From Nocardia huaxiensis (lineage in GTDB: Bacteria; Actinomycetota; Actinomycetes; Mycobacteriales; Mycobacteriaceae): 64,000 nucleotides of DNA. The position numbers were made by a program, and so were the translations under genes. Under the pieces are notes generated by a model. That model saw only the letters and a program-made list of their open reading frames with translations. It was not told the DNA's origin and did no database searches. Shown here piece by piece: positions 63,261 to 64,000 of the stretch (its first letter is position 1; each line of letters starts with the position of its first letter). Location of the stretch: positions 5,642,001 through 5,706,000 of the forward strand of contig NZ_CP059399.1 in NCBI RefSeq assembly GCF_013744875.1, read 5' to 3'.

Positions 63261-64000
63261 TCAGCGTAGTTGCTCGAGCCGCGACACCGTCTTGCCGAAC
63301 CGCATGGTGCCGTCCTCGATGCGCCCGTGCCGCAGGGTGACGACATCCTGGGCGTAGTTCATGCCCAACCGCCACGGTGAACGCGTTCCGGCCTTCGGGA
63401 AGTGGTCGATGGCGCGCAGCACATATCCGGCTTGGAAGTCGAGCAGCGGCCGGTCACCGATGGCCGGGTCGGGCCACGGTGTGCAGTGGTCGTATCCATT
63501 ACTGTCCATGTAGCGCAGCAGCCGGCACACGAATTCGCTGACCAGATCGGCTTTCAGCGTCCAGGAGGCATTGGTGTAGCCGATGGTGAACGCGAAGTTC
63601 GGCAGGCCGCCGAGCATCATGCCCTTGTAGGCCATGGTCGAGGGCAGATCGATCTGTTTGCCGTCGACGCCGAACTCGATGCCGCCCAGGGCGAGCAGTT
63701 GCAGGCCGGTCGCGGTGACCACGATGTCGGCGTCCAATTCCTGCCCCGAGCGCAGCGCGATGCCGCGCTCGGTGAAGTGGTCGATGCGATCGGTGACCAC
63801 CGAGGCCGCCCCGGAGCTGATGGCCCGGAACAGGTCGGCGTCCGGGACCAGGCACAGGCGCTGATCCCAGGGCCCGTACTCCGGCTTGAAATGCGTGTCG
63901 ACGTCATAGCCCGCGGGCAGCTGTTTGATGGTCTGGCTGCGGAAGAAGTTGCGCATCATGGCCGGTCGCCGCTGACTGAGCTGGTAGATCAGCGTGCCGA
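63261..64000 (-). CDS. EthA-like flavin monooxygenase, C-terminal part (5' outside window)
   Basis: The last 246 residues of a Baeyer-Villiger-type flavin monooxygenase. PAGYDVDTHFKPEYGPWDQRL, LVPDADLFRAI, TATGLQLLALGG and FTIGYTNASWTLKADLVSEF closely follow M. tuberculosis EthA as I recall it. The FAD and NADPH Rossmann motifs lie upstream, outside the window. EthA oxidises ketones and activates thiocarbamide drugs; this copy may act similarly. The stop at 63261 is followed by a TetR gene. Confidence 0.88.
   Translation of the reverse strand, partial: GTLIYQLSQRRPAMMRNFFRSQTIKQLPAGYDVDTHFKPEYGPWDQRLCLVPDADLFRAISSGAASVVTDRIDHFTERGIALRSGQELDADIVVTATGLQLLALGGIEFGVDGKQIDLPSTMAYKGMMLGGLPNFAFTIGYTNASWTLKADLVSEFVCRLLRYMDSNGYDHCTPWPDPAIGDRPLLDFQAGYVLRAIDHFPKAGTRSPWRLGMNYAQDVVTLRHGRIEDGTMRFGKTVSRLEQLR

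Overview
The window is chromosomal DNA from a high-GC, mycolic-acid-type actinobacterium, most likely Nocardia or a close relative. Three blocks match Mycobacterium tuberculosis order: von Willebrand A protein/DUF58/MoxR (Rv1481-Rv1479c type); RipA, an Rv1476-type membrane protein, aconitase and AcnR (Rv1477-Rv1474c type); and a small HTH protein beside an ABC-F ATPase (Rv1473A/Rv1473 type). Residue spacing supports the assignments: the RipA homologue has Cys383, His432 and Glu444 as in M. tuberculosis RipA, and aconitase has its three cluster cysteines in the canonical spacing. I saw no tRNA, rRNA, insertion sequence, phage or CRISPR array. Coding density is high and stop codons or starts often overlap.

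Layout. 1-3173: VWA, DUF58 and MoxR operon (minus). 3407-9852: a two-component flavin monooxygenase pair, a small basic protein behind a SigF-type promoter, a thioesterase behind two palindromes, a possible CoiA-like relic, a zinc ribbon, a papain-like protease and a lipoprotein pair. 9876-16596: an oxidation cluster (MpaB-type oxygenase with a zinc-finger tail, P450, and a ferredoxin/ferredoxin reductase that reads in frame into an aldehyde dehydrogenase). 16678-19250: WYL regulator, VOC protein and EamA transporter. 19343-25852: ripA, Rv1476-like, acnA-acnR and a CPBP protease. 25880-31840: PhoD-like phosphatase, MarR/cupin, hydrolase, thioesterase, and a candidate graspetide operon (153-aa substrate plus ATP-grasp ligase). 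32000-36444: HTH, ABC-F, AarF-type kinase and a nucleotidyl cyclase. 36671-40115: a three-gene operon encoding a 613-aa alveolin-like 22-residue repeat protein, an LGFP-repeat envelope protein and a glycine-rich protein. 40572-49242: lipase/TetR, an AsnB-P450 pair, an MHS transporter and an old-yellow-enzyme/TetR pair. 49350-53057: MerR regulator of LitR type, photolyase and a SigF-family sigma factor. 53843-64000: a run of small regulator-plus-enzyme modules ending in a partial EthA-like monooxygenase.

Regulation is unusually readable. An exact AcnR-type operator precedes acnA. GTTT-N15/16-GGGTA promoters, the form used by actinobacterial SigF, precede the sigma gene itself, a small basic protein and the MHS transporter. 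Many TetR, MarR or XRE genes have long palindromes in the adjacent promoter, and one operator sequence occurs twice in a single operon.

The most unusual items are the alveolin-like repeat protein and its operon (36671-40115), the ATP-grasp peptide operon (30408-31840), and the uninterrupted ferredoxin-reductase/aldehyde-dehydrogenase reading frame (12753-15983). All assignments come from reading motifs and from memory of families; no database search was run.
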